From Paragordius varius (Eukaryota > Nematomorpha), in assembly GCA_964247055.1 (NCBI GenBank), contig OZ176050.1, forward strand, positions 3,162,001 through 3,226,000: DNA of 64,000 bases, written 5' to 3'. Positions 1 to 12,011 of this stretch are shown one piece after another; within the stretch, counting starts at the first letter, position 1; each line of letters begins with the position of its first letter. The notes beneath the pieces were generated by a model. The model had not been told where the DNA came from and did not search any database. It saw nothing but the letters and a program-made list of their open reading frames with translations. The translations under genes were made by a program, and so were the position numbers.

Positions 1-1146
1 TTTCCAATACCTTGCATTATATTTTATATGTTTAATTATGGTAGGATTTATTTCATTTATGTTTTGTAGTGTAAAGAACCTTTTCTTTTTAACTTTTTCG
101 ATCAAAATGCCTGTTATAAAAACATCTTCATTTTTGAGCGGTTTTGCACCATGTGACACGTTAAGGAGTTTTGAGATTATTTCAGAATCTGTTGGCAATA
201 AATAGGCTGAACCAAGACAAAAATTGGGGTAAGGACCTAGGAAGGGCCATTCCACAAATGAAACATAATTTTTATGTCTAACATCACGAATTGGGAACCA
301 ATTCTCAGCCACATCGCATATAAAAGCATTAGATTTTGAGGCAAAACCTTCTGGGACTTTTGGGAAAGTCGTTTTGGTAGTAGATGTATTGCTGACACTT
401 TGGGTTAAAATATTAATTGGTTTATTATCTAAGGGCATTTTATCGCTAAAATAATCTTTGAGTAATAAAGGTATGTTGGGGAATGTATCATCATCTATCT
501 TCAAAATTAATGGTTGGAAAACATTTTTACGCTTCTGGAAAAAGGAGACGTGTTGATTTAATTTATGAGCATACATAATACCGAGTATAGTTTTGTAAGG
601 TAAATGCTTATAATTATCATCAAAATTGGCTTGTAACATGTCATTATACATTTCATTTTCATAATCCAATTTTGTATTGTAATAATTTTGTAAATAATCA
701 TGTCTGTGTTCTGGAACCAAATTACCTACCAAGAATACATGTTTTACAGTTATTGTACATTTCATTGTTAAATTTTTACGGCTATTATTGGATGGCAAGT
801 TTATTTCATATGACTCTTTGGCTAGCCATGTACTCCTAATCAATTTTCGCCGTAAAAAATTTAAGGATTTCGACAAAATCACAATGATTAATAAGTTTTG
901 TTCACGCATTTTTTTGTATTGTTCAACGGTGTGCGTCGGTTGACGTATTATTTGAACATTGGTTAAGTTTAACAGAGTTATTGGTTTTTGGTAGGCAAAA
1001 ACATAAGTATATTGTTGGTCAGCAGCCTTATCCCTATTTTGTCCGGGCGAAGTCCTTAAGTAAATTAAGGGGATAAACCATAAATTGCTTTCATACACAT
1101 AATAGATAATTGTAAAAATCAATAACAATCCAAAATATCGAAACAT
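1..1146 (-). CDS. GT31 beta-1,3-galactosyl/GlcNAc-transferase, 3' part outside window
   Basis: The frame is open for 382 codons from an ATG at 1146 to the window edge, so the C-terminus is missing. Residues about 3-18 are a hydrophobic segment after a short basic start, the type II signal anchor usual for Golgi glycosyltransferases. GT31 landmarks follow in order: an IRSTW block (about residue 108), a VFLVGN strand, a KIDDDTF block with the metal-binding DDD at about 218-220, a WPFLGPYPNFCLGSAY stretch and then EDVFITGI. This order is that of B3GALT/B3GNT enzymes, which transfer Gal or GlcNAc from a UDP-sugar in beta-1,3 linkage in the Golgi lumen. Several N-glycosylation sequons are present. 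No intron is seen in the visible part. The exact acceptor cannot be told. The family call is strong, the subfamily unresolved. Confidence 0.88.
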   Translation of the reverse strand, partial: MFRYFGLLLIFTIIYYVYESNLWFIPLIYLRTSPGQNRDKAADQQYTYVFAYQKPITLLNLTNVQIIRQPTHTVEQYKKMREQNLLIIVILSKSLNFLRRKLIRSTWLAKESYEINLPSNNSRKNLTMKCTITVKHVFLVGNLVPEHRHDYLQNYYNTKLDYENEMYNDMLQANFDDNYKHLPYKTILGIMYAHKLNQHVSFFQKRKNVFQPLILKIDDDTFPNIPLLLKDYFSDKMPLDNKPINILTQSVSNTSTTKTTFPKVPEGFASKSNAFICDVAENWFPIRDVRHKNYVSFVEWPFLGPYPNFCLGSAYLLPTDSEIISKLLNVSHGAKPLKNEDVFITGILIEKVKKKRFFTLQNINEINPTIIKHIKYNARYWK

Positions 1147-2319
1147 TTCAATTAATTTATAGGATTAAGCCTACGTCGATATGTTTTGTAATGCTGATTC
1201 GATATAATAATAGGTATTTTATTAATAAGCTAACTGCTATCAAAAACATCCTAGTTCAATGGCCAAAAATTCGAAAAAAACAAAAAATTTGTACTCACTA
1301 ATCCAATGTCAAATTATTTTTTGGCTAAAATATCTTATTTATTGTGGTTATAACTGATATATAAAAATATTAGGTGTAAATTTTTAATCATTTACACTTT
1401 CATATGGTGTGGTAAAGTTTTATATCACTTTATTTGATACAAATAAATGAAAAGCTTATCAACAATATTTAGCAGATATAATAACATATTTTTTATCTTC
1501 AGGCTATTTCGAAAAATTGCGCGGCCATTAAGGTCAAGTAAGATGGTGACAAAGAAAAGTAATATGTGCTATATATCCGAATTTCAGGGCACAAACTTAA
1601 AAGACCTAAAAAGCAAACGTGTAGGAATAGGTGCTTCATGATAAAATCCGCTTAAAAATATATTTCCTTGTATATATGACAGTAGAATCGTGTGTTGGCT
1701 GTCTGCAGGCTAAAAAATTATCATTGTATTTCCTTATTTATGAAATATAACAGATTCGATTTAGCTAAATAATGCAATGCCCTTTTTACAACCGATTTCA
1801 TTTAGGTCAAGGCGCTCCAATATTACAATATTTAAAAAGGCAGATTTAAATATGGAAAAAAAAATAAAATGTTGTGTTTAGTTTCAGTACAGCTGTCAAG
1901 CCAAGGCTTTTAAACCACCTTCTCTGCATCATATGGTTATAATTCTATCGTTAAAAAGAATTACTGTTTCTTCTCGTTTATCCTAAAATGTTATTTTAAA
2001 AATCTATGCAATTTATATAGTAGATATGATCATATTAGTTAAATGGATGTTCTCATTATTTAGCCCATTAGGTTCTAGGAGTTGGCCACATGCATTTTAG
2101 CGCGATTCTTTGCCTAAACTTTATAAAGCATCCACCTTGATATATATAAAAAAATATGTTTTCGTTTTAACATATAAATTATGGGGGCAAAAATACAACA
2201 AGTAGATTAATATTAAATTTTATGGATATTATCGTTTTTTATTTTTTCTACAATATGGATTTTAAGGCCCACTTTCGGATTAAGAATCCAATTTTCTATT
2301 TATAAAATTAGGAATACTA

Positions 2320-2566
2320 CAGTAAAAATTAAAATTATACGAACAAAACGTAAAAATATAACGACAAATATATATTTTATTAAAAGACAGCCATACTTTT
2401 ATAATCTTGATTTCTTTAATATAACTCATTGTTTTAAACTGCAAAGTATAAAATAGAAATGTAAATTCGTAATACAAACAAAGGTTCATATAAGTATGGT
2501 TGTCTTTTGAAATAAAAAATTGCCTATTGTTTTTACATTTTGTCCGTATAATTTTCAATTTTAATG
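2320..2566. mobile_element. Tc1/mariner-type MITE, CAGTAAAA family, copy 1
   Basis: The left end reads CAGTAAAAATTAAAATTATAC and the right end is its inverted counterpart, enclosing a short AT-rich core. Subterminal blocks resembling GGACAAAACGTAAAAATAT and GACAAAT recur in all copies of the family. The flanks carry TA, the usual target of the Tc1/mariner superfamily. Non-coding. Confidence 0.6.
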
Positions 2567-2723
2567 TAATATAGCTAATATTTTTTCTAAAATTAGATAT
2601 TATCTAACCTTTGATGATAGATAAAAAGCACAATCTAACCCTAGAAAATATTTATCCGCTGTAATTTGTTATTATATTATAAAACTCATTGTTTGAAACC
2701 ACACCGTCTGAAATAGGGATGTA

Positions 2724-2892
2724 CAGTAAAAACTGAAATTATAAGAAAGGACAAAACGTATTCAAAACAACGAGTTAGTTTTATTGAAATAAAAGATTTA
2801 AAAAGTATGGTTTGTCTTTTGGAAAAAAACATTTGTCTTTATATTTTTGTCTTTATATTTTTGTTTTGTCCCTATAATTTCAGATTTTACTG
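2724..2892. mobile_element. CAGTAAAA-family MITE, copy 2
   Basis: Runs from CAGTAAAAACTGAAATTAT to the inverted end TTTTACTG, with TA on both sides. It is shorter than copy 5, apparently through loss of part of the core. Confidence 0.65.
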
Positions 2893-3670
2893 TATTCTCT
2901 GAAAAAAATATATTTAACCAAATATAAGCAAATTTTGCGATTTAAATAGTACGTACCTTAGAATATGAGTCGGTCCAATAAAAAATTGAAAAAAGCTTTA
3001 AAAATATAAAAATAGATGTTTTACCAAATTTTTTTGATTAACTCATCGGTGTATATTTATAAGTAATAATTTACACAAGTGTGCTCTTAATGCACAGTAG
3101 CGTATAGCATGGAAAAAAGTTTGTCCATAATTCAACAACAAAATTAATGTGGCAATATAGGAAACAATACCAATTTTCATCCATTTATTGTTTTTAACCA
3201 TATGCTACTGGAAGAGCTTAATATATTATACCCGTATATATGGTAAAATTGTTGTATAAATGACTAATTTTCTTTAAATTTAACAGTATTTTTGAAATAA
3301 TTTGGCCAAACAGTTGAATATATTTAAGATTTCATATTTACCATAAAATTTTATTTAAAATAAGTAAAAAAAAACTCAATCTTGGGAAAACAAATGATTT
3401 TTAAATTATAATATATGCAAACACACTTGAACAAATCGGAATATTTTTGAAAAATGAAATTTTAAGACAAAACAAAAAAAGTAAAAAAAAATATTTTCTA
3501 TGAAAAACAACCATTCGTAATTATAATTATAACAATTGTATTTACAAAAGAGTGTTTAAAAAGAATGAATTTAAATTATTTTAATAGATAAATTATTTTA
3601 AAGATAATATATTAAATATACAGTTTCGAGTTTCTTCTTTTATTTTTTTTATTAAAGGGTAAACTTAAAT

Positions 3671-3775
3671 TGTATCGGGACATGTGGAAGGCTTTAACAC
3701 TCGCCTGCCCAGAGCTGACAGTGATGATGGAAAAAATGCGTAGTTCGGGGTTCGAACTCCGGCACGCAGTGTGAG
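3671..3775 (+). repeat. tRNA-derived SINE head
   Basis: A stretch far richer in GC than its surroundings contains GGGTTCGAACTCC, a good RNA polymerase III B box. Upstream lies CACTCGCCTGCCCAGAGC, resembling the anticodon region of a tRNA. It does not fold into a clean tRNA by eye, so a tRNA-derived SINE is likelier than a working tRNA gene. Only this one copy was noticed. Confidence 0.5.
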
Positions 3776-3971
3776 AATCCATATTATCTTGCTCTATTGG
3801 TATTATAAAAAAAATATGTTTACCGCCTGAATTTTAGAAATTCTTCAAACTATTTTATATCATTTCCATATTTTACAAAGCGACAACCAAACTTTTAGAA
3901 ATCTTGATTTCCAAAAATAATTTATTGTTTCAAATTGCGAAATAAAGAATAAACATGTTAATTATGTGTAA

Positions 3972-5396
3972 TCTATATATTTATAAAAATGGAAAATGCT
4001 GGCTTTGTGATCTGTTTTCGGAAAACCGGTAGACCCGTTCAATTCCACACATCAAAAATATAATCATTAATGAATGCCCCGACAATAGCTTCGCTCTTTT
4101 TTTGGAACAGGCTCCCAGATTGGGCCCACCCCGTGTGAAAAACGGGTTTTTTTGAAAACAGAAGTCCACAAAAATCGTGTTTTTGAGACAATTTTCCGGA
4201 GAACGTGTTGGACCATTCAATTTCAAATGATTTTTGTTTACATATTTTTGATTGCGCCTTTTTTAATTTTTGGCCCTCTTTTTACCCGCTCCACCTGTAA
4301 AATGCCATTTTTAAAACAAAGTCCACAAAAATAATTTTTTGATTCTATTTTTCGCCCAACGTATGAGACCGTAAAAATTCAATATGGATTTCACGTATCC
4401 CTGTTAAAAGGCAAAAATGTCAAGCGTTTCTTTGATGATAGCTGCAGGGAGCCCGCTTAAAACTGACCCAATATCGAAATGGCGTGCTATTGGGGCTGAA
4501 TTTCAGAAAACCTATCAGGCCAAATATAGTTCAATAGCTGCTTAAAGTATTACCCATAAAAAAATTGGATCATGTGGTTTTTAAAAATATCCGTTAGGCC
4601 CTCACGCCCTAAAAATGCGCCACCATAGAAAGATTTTTTAATTTTAAGCCAATTCCAAACACTATTAAGAGCATATGGAATCAATCATGATTCCAGGTAT
4701 TCTCCGTATAAAGGGAAAAATTTTAATCAAGCGCATTTTTTGTATCACCCTTTGGGAAGGGAGCTACCTGCCAAAAACTGCGCCACTATATAGAAAATAC
4801 GTTGTTTTGGAACTATTTTAAAGAAAACTTATGCCATATGAGCTCATTTATAGTTCGAATACCCGTAACTGGGTAAAATCAAGGTCAGGCCTTTTTTATT
4901 AGCCGTTAATTTGGGGCCTTTATGCCCTAATACGCCATCATATAACGATTATTTAGTGTTGAAGTATTTTTTCAAATAATCCATGAGACTATGGTTTCAG
5001 CGCTTTTTCCATATGGGCCTATGGGTAAGGGTCTACGGGTTTAAAACTGAGATGCCATGCAAAAATGGCGTGGCTTTGGAGATACTATTCAAAAAACTTA
5101 AGAAGCCATACGAGTTCAATTAAGGCTTTATATATTACGCATAAAAAGGTAAATATTATAGTATAGCTGTTTTTTTCCGTTAGCCGTCAATTTGGGGCCT
5201 TTACACCAGTAAATAATATATTAGTATGGATGCAACAATTAGAAAATCTTATGAAATCATAGCTATTTAATAATGTTTCGAAATAATCCCCATATATGGA
5301 TCATTTTATTGATCCCTTTTTTAAAATAGCCCACCCCCCTCCCCAGAAGTGCGAAGGACTTCCTCGGGCTGCGTAGCAGCACGAGATTTATGTTAG
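3972..5396 (+). mobile_element. Non-autonomous Helitron, near full length (1.4 kb)
   Basis: The element starts with TCTATATATTTATAAAAATG immediately after an A. It ends in the hairpin GCTGC-GTA-GCAGC, then ACGAGATTTATGTTAG followed by T. A 5' TC, a 3' hairpin about 12 nt before a CTRR-like end (here TTAG; CTAG in the copy at 24.5 kb) and insertion between A and T are the textbook Helitron signature. No Rep/helicase frame is seen, so it is non-autonomous. The middle has degenerate repeats of a block containing CCCTAAAAATGCGCCACCAT. The same 5' 400 bp recurs at 9.6 kb and at 24.5-26.0 kb. Confidence 0.82.
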
Positions 5397-6030
5397 TATT
5401 TAAATAAATGTTTAAATTAGAAATCTGCGGAGACCTATATATACGAACATATGTATTATAAATAAACTTGAGTTATGACTAAGTGTTTTTAGAAGAGCCA
5501 ATTTGTCCATAATTTAGAGAGTATCGCTAATGTTAGCCGCTTAGTTTTAGGTTTCAAGTATGCTGTAATAATAGTGGTACAATCAAATTTAAATAATAAA
5601 ATAAAATTTTTATAATGTAAATCATATGGGAGGGAACCAGTAATTAAGGGGGTCAGAACCGGGTCGGTTCTTAAAAATTTATAGAAAGAACCGGGGTGGG
5701 GGTTCCTGAAATTTTGGAATCGGTGCCGGAGTAGTTCCCGGAGAATTGGGACCGGCGTCGATTCCATCCCAATGGAACCGGCTCTTAGTAAAATCCCAGG
5801 AACCGGGTTCCGGTTCCCCAATACTAAATAAAGTTTTTACTTTAGATAGCTAAAAAAAGAAAAAAAAATTGAGAGGTGTCGAAAGATATTTACTGTCTAC
5901 ATATTTATGCTGGCCTTATTGTTGGCCCATATTGGCAACTTAGTAGTGTATGTATGGGTAAAAACAACAAATTTGTAAAATTTAACATTTTTTTTGGTTA
6001 AATAATTATGTACAAAATTTATTTTATAAA

Positions 6031-6078
<48 letters not shown>

Positions 6079-8341
6079 CTATATTTCAACAGGCAATTAT
6101 ATAACCCTTGATTATATCTTTCTATTAATTTTCTATTTGATTTTCTATTATCATTATATTACGAATTTTACAATTGTTAATTATCTATATATGTTTTTTA
6201 GTATGAGCTGGTTATATACACTAGAGCCCTAACAAAACAAATCAAACACCTCTGCACCTATATTTACTTTTAGAATTTTTTTTATATAATTAATGATTGA
6301 TATGTCTAATCATAGGAGAATCAGAAATTTTTATATGATTGTAAATAAAATTAAGAGCTAACATCATTTTAAAAGCGATTTTTATGTGTAGATGCGCAAA
6401 AATGTAACAAAATAATACAATAATATGACTTGATTTGTTGGCGTATTACTTTAATTTTATAATATCGTACATTTATAAAATTTTTCAAATCAAATATATT
6501 TGACATCTGGAAGGACTGGAACCATATTTAATTCATTATTTTCGGTCCTTTTATGTTTAGTAGTTATGACTTTGGTATTTACTGAAAACAGCCTATTTGT
6601 ATGAGTCAGGAATTATATAAACACTTATTTTGTGCCATTTTTCAACATAAGATACTATCAAAATTATGTTAACATTGTATAATTAAATAATTTAAAAAAA
6701 TATTTGGTGTTAAAACAAGAAGTTCCAGAAAAGTTTAATGGAATGAATGTGCAGTTATGACTGACATACCTGCACGAAAAATTCAATCCTGTATACTGGT
6801 TTAAACCTTTTGACTCATTGAATATTTTTATTGATATAGAGATGATTGATTGGTTATACTTATAGTTCAAAACAGCTTTTACTATATCTCTATTTAGAAA
6901 TATTTGCTAAAATTTTATAGCCTATGAATAAATTGTCTTTTGTTGTGATAGTACATGGGTAAAGTTGAAATATTTAATTAATCGAAAAATTAATATGATT
7001 GGTAAATTTATAAATTATCAAGCAAATATATAATTGAAAATCCCCGATATTTTTTAACTTTGTGCCATCTAATTATTGACCAGTTAGTTATCAATTTATA
7101 ATTGACAGATTTATCCATAGCTAATTATGATTTATTGGTATCTATTATTTTATATGCGGGTTTTTGGCCTGTGAAAAGCTATTTTAAAAAAGCTTGAATT
7201 CTCCTATATTAAACGCCTATAAAAAAACAAAAAAATATATCTAGTTATGTTTTAAAAAATTTTTGTCACCCTAAATTATATATCATAAATTATAAAATTG
7301 AATTATCTGAAATAAGGCAATTTTTATTATATATAAAATAAATGCGAAGTTACATACCTTTCTGAAGTAAGTTTGACAAAAGATTAATTGGGGAAAGCCA
7401 TTTCATTGGTATGAATGAAATGTAATGAAAAATATTTTAGAATTATCTAATTTTGTGATATTCGTAAAAAAGCTACTTATAAAATTATATGCTTACAATT
7501 GATTTGATAATGATTGAATTCTCAATAAAATTTGGCGAAATAGGGTTGATTTAACTACTTTTTATTTATTGCGCTCTCCTGCTAAATAAAAAAATATTTT
7601 TTCTAACATTTTTGTTCAATGTATTGCATAATTAATAATTACACAATTTATTTCTCATGTATTTTATGTTTACTATTCGTTGTTTTTCAGTATCTAACTT
7701 TAAAATAAGGCTGGAAAAATTATATCAGTATTTTTATATGACTTATATTAGGGTTACAAAATTTATGTTTTTAAGGTTATTTAGATCCCGGTTTCAATTC
7801 AAAAAAGGGGATTTAAAGGAAATGGTGGTGGTTTCAAACATTCTTTTTTATTAAAAACATTTTAGGTCCGCTATGTATTTTGAAAAGGTTTTAATTCAAC
7901 TTTGGCTCCAATAGTTATATTTTTTATTGGATTCACAAATACCGTAATTCTTAATATTAGCATAATGTATAAAAATTAATGAAAGCATATAACAGGCTTT
8001 TTCCGAATTTACAAAATACAGTTCAGGAAAATAATATTAATGAGCTAGTGTAATGTCATTCATTACATTTATATTTATATTCTACATGTATAACTTTATT
8101 TATTGAGAAATCTAATTTTAAATGAGGATAAGGTGACTTTTACTCCTAATTCGAATGAACATAACTTTTTGCAATAAATATGTTAAATTTATATATTATA
8201 TATAGGTTAAGCCATACACTCGGCTATTTTTAAATAAAAGTGTTGGAATTATATTTATTTGATTAATTAAATATCCCTCACAAGTAAGCCCCCAATAAAA
8301 GAATTATATAGTGTATTAAATTAAAAATCACAACACATACA
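5397..8341. other. Intergenic stretch with a GGAACCGG-rich repeat and AT microsatellite
   Basis: About 5630-5822 is a GC-rich island packed with GGAACCGG/CCGGTTCC in both orientations, probably a small hAT-like repeat, though I did not fix its ends. About 6033-6075 is a TA dinucleotide run. The remaining sequence is very AT-rich, and I see no coding exon. Confidence 0.5.
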
Positions 8342-8565
8342 TTATGTGTTTTTTGCAATGTAACTAACTTGACTGGAAGTTAGCGAATAACGGTTACAAT
8401 ATATAACATTGCTGGTATTGGCATCAGTATGCATAGCTTTGCACCCGATATCATCATTGCAGTAATATGGAGAGCAATCAACGTTATCGTACCCAGGGCA
8501 AGAACGAAGGGCACACGGATCGCATATCATTTTAAAACTGCGTCCCGGCCCACAACTTATGGCGT
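8342..8565 (-). CDS. Terminal exon of a secreted-type Cys-rich protein
   Basis: An exon opens after a TTTCAG acceptor (exon start 8565) and runs in one frame to a stop at 8342. It encodes about 74 residues, including a cluster of seven cysteines within some 40 residues (CGPGRSFKMICDPCALRSC... and ...DCSPYYCNDDIGC) and an eighth further on. The spacing suggests a disulfide-rich extracellular domain, but I cannot assign it to Kazal, TIL or IGFBP-like families with confidence. The exon begins in phase 1, so at least one upstream exon exists; I could not find it in the 2.5 kb upstream. AATAAA-type signals lie on the minus strand beyond the stop near 8265. Confidence 0.55.
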
Positions 8566-8609
8566 CTGAAACGTTAAACTAAAAATAAATAAGATTGTGA
8601 AATGTTCCA

Positions 8610-8810
8610 CAGTAAAAAATGAAATTTTGGAGATAAAATCTATCCTTTTATGTTGTTTAGAGGTGTAAATTAGTATATCACTTTCAATCATATATCCGAA
8701 GAAAAATAAAATAATATGGTTTGTGTGGGAAATAGCAAAGTTTAAAAAGCATGTTTTTTCAATAATAAATGTCAAGTAGTTTTTACATTTTGCTTTAGGT
8801 TTCAATTTTT
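8610..8810. mobile_element. CAGTAAAA-family MITE, copy 3 (degenerate)
   Basis: Left end CAGTAAAAAATGAAATTTTG; the right end is a decayed inverted match ending near TTTCAATTTTTAAAAAT. It lies in what is probably the intron upstream of the Cys-rich terminal exon. Confidence 0.45.
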
Positions 8811-8952
8811 AAAAATATAAAATAGTAAAATATAAATGATATGAGACCGACCTGTTTTTCAGCGGGCCTTGTGTGGCTACCATATATACTAAGAGATATC
8901 AAATAAAATTTATTTTTAACATTTAACCATTACATATAAAATTTTATATATA

Positions 8953-9201
8953 CAGTTTAAAATTATAGAGACAAACATAAAAATCAAAAGTTAAATCTAA
9001 TTTTTAAGAGACAATCATATATTTTAGACCATGTTTTTTTAAATATATAACTCATTGTTTTGTGTTGCAAAGTAGGGTATAGAGTGTTTAACTTAAAATT
9101 AGGTTATATGGGGTCATAGAAAAAAAGTGCAGCGGTCCTATGAAAAAATATATTGTCTTTATATTTTTACGTTTTTGTCTTTATAATTTCACATTTAATA
9201 T
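8953..9201. mobile_element. CAGTAAAA-family MITE, copy 4 (degenerate)
   Basis: Left end CAGTTTAAAATTATAGAGAC, right end a degenerate inverted match (TTTGTCTTTATAATTTCAC). The internal ATATAACTCATTGTTTT block is shared with copies 1 and 2. Confidence 0.45.
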
Positions 9202-9640
9202 ATAATCAATTATTAAATTACCATATAATCAGTAGGATACAAGAAATGGATAACGGTTGAGACATTATCAAAAACTTAAATTAATAGAAAAATACTAAAA
9301 ATCGGTTATAATTGGGGTTGATATTTTTACAGCAGTATATCAGTTATTATTATGGTAGGCCTTATACAAAAAATTATGAACGAAGTGTTATATCTCCCTA
9401 ATGCAACCTTTTATCAGTTCTATTCAAAAATATCGGCGATAAGTAATGAAAGATTATATTAGCTTTTAACAATATATACCTTTGATAACGTGTTTACGTC
9501 CTTTTACAACTTAAGATATTCTACGATTAGTTTGTGTGTTAATATAATGCTTCCTACTTTTTGCAGTTGTTTTCTATTTCTACTTTTAGCAATTGTTTTC
9601 TAATCGAATTATTTATGTAACGTGTTATTACAAATCTATA

Positions 9641-10220
9641 TCTATATATTTATAAAAATGGAAAATGCTGGCTTTGTGATCTGGTACAGGAAAACCGGTA
9701 GACCCAATCAAATCCAAATATCGAAAAAATATAATCGTTATTAAATGTCCCGACAATAGCTTCGCCCTTTTTTTGAAATAGGCCCCCAGTTCGGGCCCAC
9801 CCCGTATGAAAAACGGGTTTTTTTTTTGAAAACAGAAGTCCACAAAATCGTGTCTTTGAGACAATTTTCTGGAGAACGTGGTGGACCATTCAATTTCAAA
9901 TATAATTTTTGTTTACTTATTTTCGATTGCGCCGAACATAGTCGAGTCACTTTTTTGATTCAGGCCCTCTTTTTACACGCTACCCCCGTAAAATGCCATT
10001 TTTTTCAAAAAAATCTTAACCTATAAATTTGAATGATAAAAATATAATTTTTTATCTGTTTTTCGCTATCACATAATAAAACATTGAGGGTAATGTAACA
10101 AATGTGTCTGTTTATTAATTAAACATAAGACTGTAAAAATACGAATAATCTTCACCGATTCGTGTTCATTTATGCTAAAATTTGTAAAGACCCGCTTAAA
10201 AATTGATAAAAAACTAGGAT
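9641..10220 (+). mobile_element. Helitron, 3'-truncated copy
   Basis: Begins with the family 5' end TCTATATATTTATAAAAATG after an A and keeps the conserved first 370 bp, including ACGGGTTTTTTTTTTGAAAAC-like, CACGCTACCCCCGTAAAATG and CCCGCTTAAAA blocks. It then decays, and the hairpin and CTAG end are not found. The open frames seen here on both strands are by-products of the repeat, not genes. Confidence 0.7.
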
Positions 10221-10304
10221 ATATTGTAAAATTAATATTTTTGTGAATTATGGAATTTCGTATTTATTTGTTAGTTTTGATTTATCGTGGGCGAATATGA
10301 TAAT

Positions 10305-10515
10305 AAAAATATTAAATTGATTATTTGACAAATTAATTAACTTAAAAGTATATGGTTAGAATCCTACCATTCTTATCTAATCGCAAGATAAAAATATTAA
10401 ATTGATTAATGCTAAATTAATTAACCTAAAAGTATATGGTTAGAATCCTACCACACTTGCCTAATCTCAAAATAAAAATATTAAATTGATTAATGCTAAA
10501 TTGATTAACTTAGTA
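10305..10515. repeat. Tandem repeat, unit about 90 bp
   Basis: A unit containing AAAATATTAAATTGATTA and then GTATATGGTTAGAATCCTAC occurs twice in full and a third time in part, with a few substitutions between copies. Confidence 0.7.
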
Positions 10516-10863
10516 TAAAAACTCTCTATGCTAGTGTCCGACTCACAAATTTAAACACGCATAAAGATTTTTTTTTTAAAAAAGGTGGTCGTCTTTCCAT
10601 ATGTTTGGATCAAGAGTAGTCCGAGTCAAGTTAATTATTATTATCATTGTATACAAATAGCTACAACAACAATAATAACCTTTCGCCTATCAAACTAATT
10701 GACTAACTTTAAGTTCTGCTTACAGATGATAGAGAACACAAGTTAATTTGGCTGAGCATAGGAACATGCTTTCAATTGATTCACCCCAACCCAACACAAA
10801 ACTCATGTGATAAGTATAACATCACTTTATATCATTACAACACACACATTGGCGGCTACTATA

Positions 10864-11106
10864 TCATACATAAATGCATATTTCTCCGTCCATTAAAGAA
10901 GACATCTCAGAAATACGCACCTGTGGTACACAGTAAAAAGCCACAGTCATAATGATGCATGATGATGATATCAATATCAACCACAGAGAATTGTGCATGC
11001 ACATGTAAATTGGTTGGGATGAATCAAGGAACGATGTAGCGAAGACATCTGTTTGCTGGTATGTTCCCAATGCTGTACATAACACACACATGTACTCACA
11101 CAATGT
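10864..11106 (-). CDS. Possible transmembrane exon, unrecognised
   Basis: A 79-codon open frame sits in an island of clearly higher GC (about 10840-11160). It has a hydrophobic segment of about 20 residues (LWLILISSSCIIMTVAFYCV) and a good donor, CCACAG|GTGCGT, near 10922, so the coding part would be about 10922-11106. No neighbouring exon or family match was found. It could equally be chance or part of an unrecognised repeat. Confidence 0.2.
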   Translation of the reverse strand, partial: TLCEYMCVLCTALGTYQQTDVFATSFLDSSQPIYMCMHNSLWLILISSSCIIMTVAFYCVPQVRISEMSSLMDGEICIYV

Positions 11107-11109
11107 TAA

Positions 11110-12003
11110 CTGTGTGGAAATTTGTACAACTCCTTAAGCTTTTGGTCTCGGACCTTCCCGAAAATACATATTAAGCTACTAATCCTCAGTAATATCATGA
11201 GGATTTTTGCCATAAAATAATATGACTTTCATTGGCGAAACTTTGGCCCAAACATATTTAGGCGGATGGAAAGACAAGTGGTATAAAACAAAGCTGCTAT
11301 TTTTCTATATATATCCAACATTGAGTAAAATGTTCCTAATCAAAGTCGCTTAAATGGGATAATCACACAAAAGGGGCCAGAAACCAAAATAAAATGGGAA
11401 AATATACACAGGGTTTAATATTACATGTTTTTTATATAAAAATTTATTATTAAGAAATATAAGCACGTTTATATTCAAATATACGCCATCTAATTTCCGG
11501 AAAGGTTTTAAATTAATAGTGTTTGAAAACACTAGTTAATAAAGTTTTATCTATACTAACAATAATAGTTGTTAATTGTAAAAGTCGGATGCTGGAAATA
11601 GGTTTTAAAACCACTAAAACCGTTATTTTATTCAAATGGTTCAAGATACATTTGTAGCTAGTTCTATCCCTAATCTATATTTTTGAAAAAATAAGATTTT
11701 TTAGTTTTTTAAGGCCGATTTTTGGTGGTTTTAAATTCTATTTCATTATTGATGTAAATTAGTTTTATATATTTATAATATTCTACGCACTGATAGGAGT
11801 GGCGGTTTAAGCACGAGGTTTAATTCAATCTAAATTTGAGAGTTAAGACACCATATAATAACATCAAAAATAAAGGTGCTAACGCTGTAATAAGCGATGG
11901 ATAAAAAATGAATTATTTGGATTTTTTTCATCAACCAAACAATGAGGTTCTAAACGAAACAATTAAATGAGACTAACTGCACACATATACCCTGCCACAT
12001 ATA
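11110..12003. other. Intergenic AT-rich stretch
   Basis: I see no gene or repeat boundary here; short open frames only. Confidence 0.5.
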
Positions 12004-12011
12004 GAGTAAAT

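Larger units (their letters stand above)
1147..3660. other. Intergenic AT-rich stretch
   Basis: No convincing coding exon. An open frame at 1447-1641 has a TTCAG-like site before its better-composed second half (about 1503-1640), but I recognise no family. The rest is AT-rich sequence carrying two MITEs, listed separately. Confidence 0.5.

Noticed and set aside
3671-3775. Functional tRNA gene
   Set aside because: Only the B box is convincing; I could not draw an acceptor stem or a proper anticodon arm, so a SINE is likelier.
3981-4334. Open frames on both strands at 4.0-4.3 kb that recur at 9.6 and 24.7-26.0 kb
   Set aside because: They are the conserved 5' part of the non-autonomous Helitron; frames differ between copies and no protein family is visible.
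6008-6232. Open frame of 74 codons at 6.0 kb
   Set aside because: Created by a TA dinucleotide repeat and AT-rich flank; Tyr/Ile composition only.
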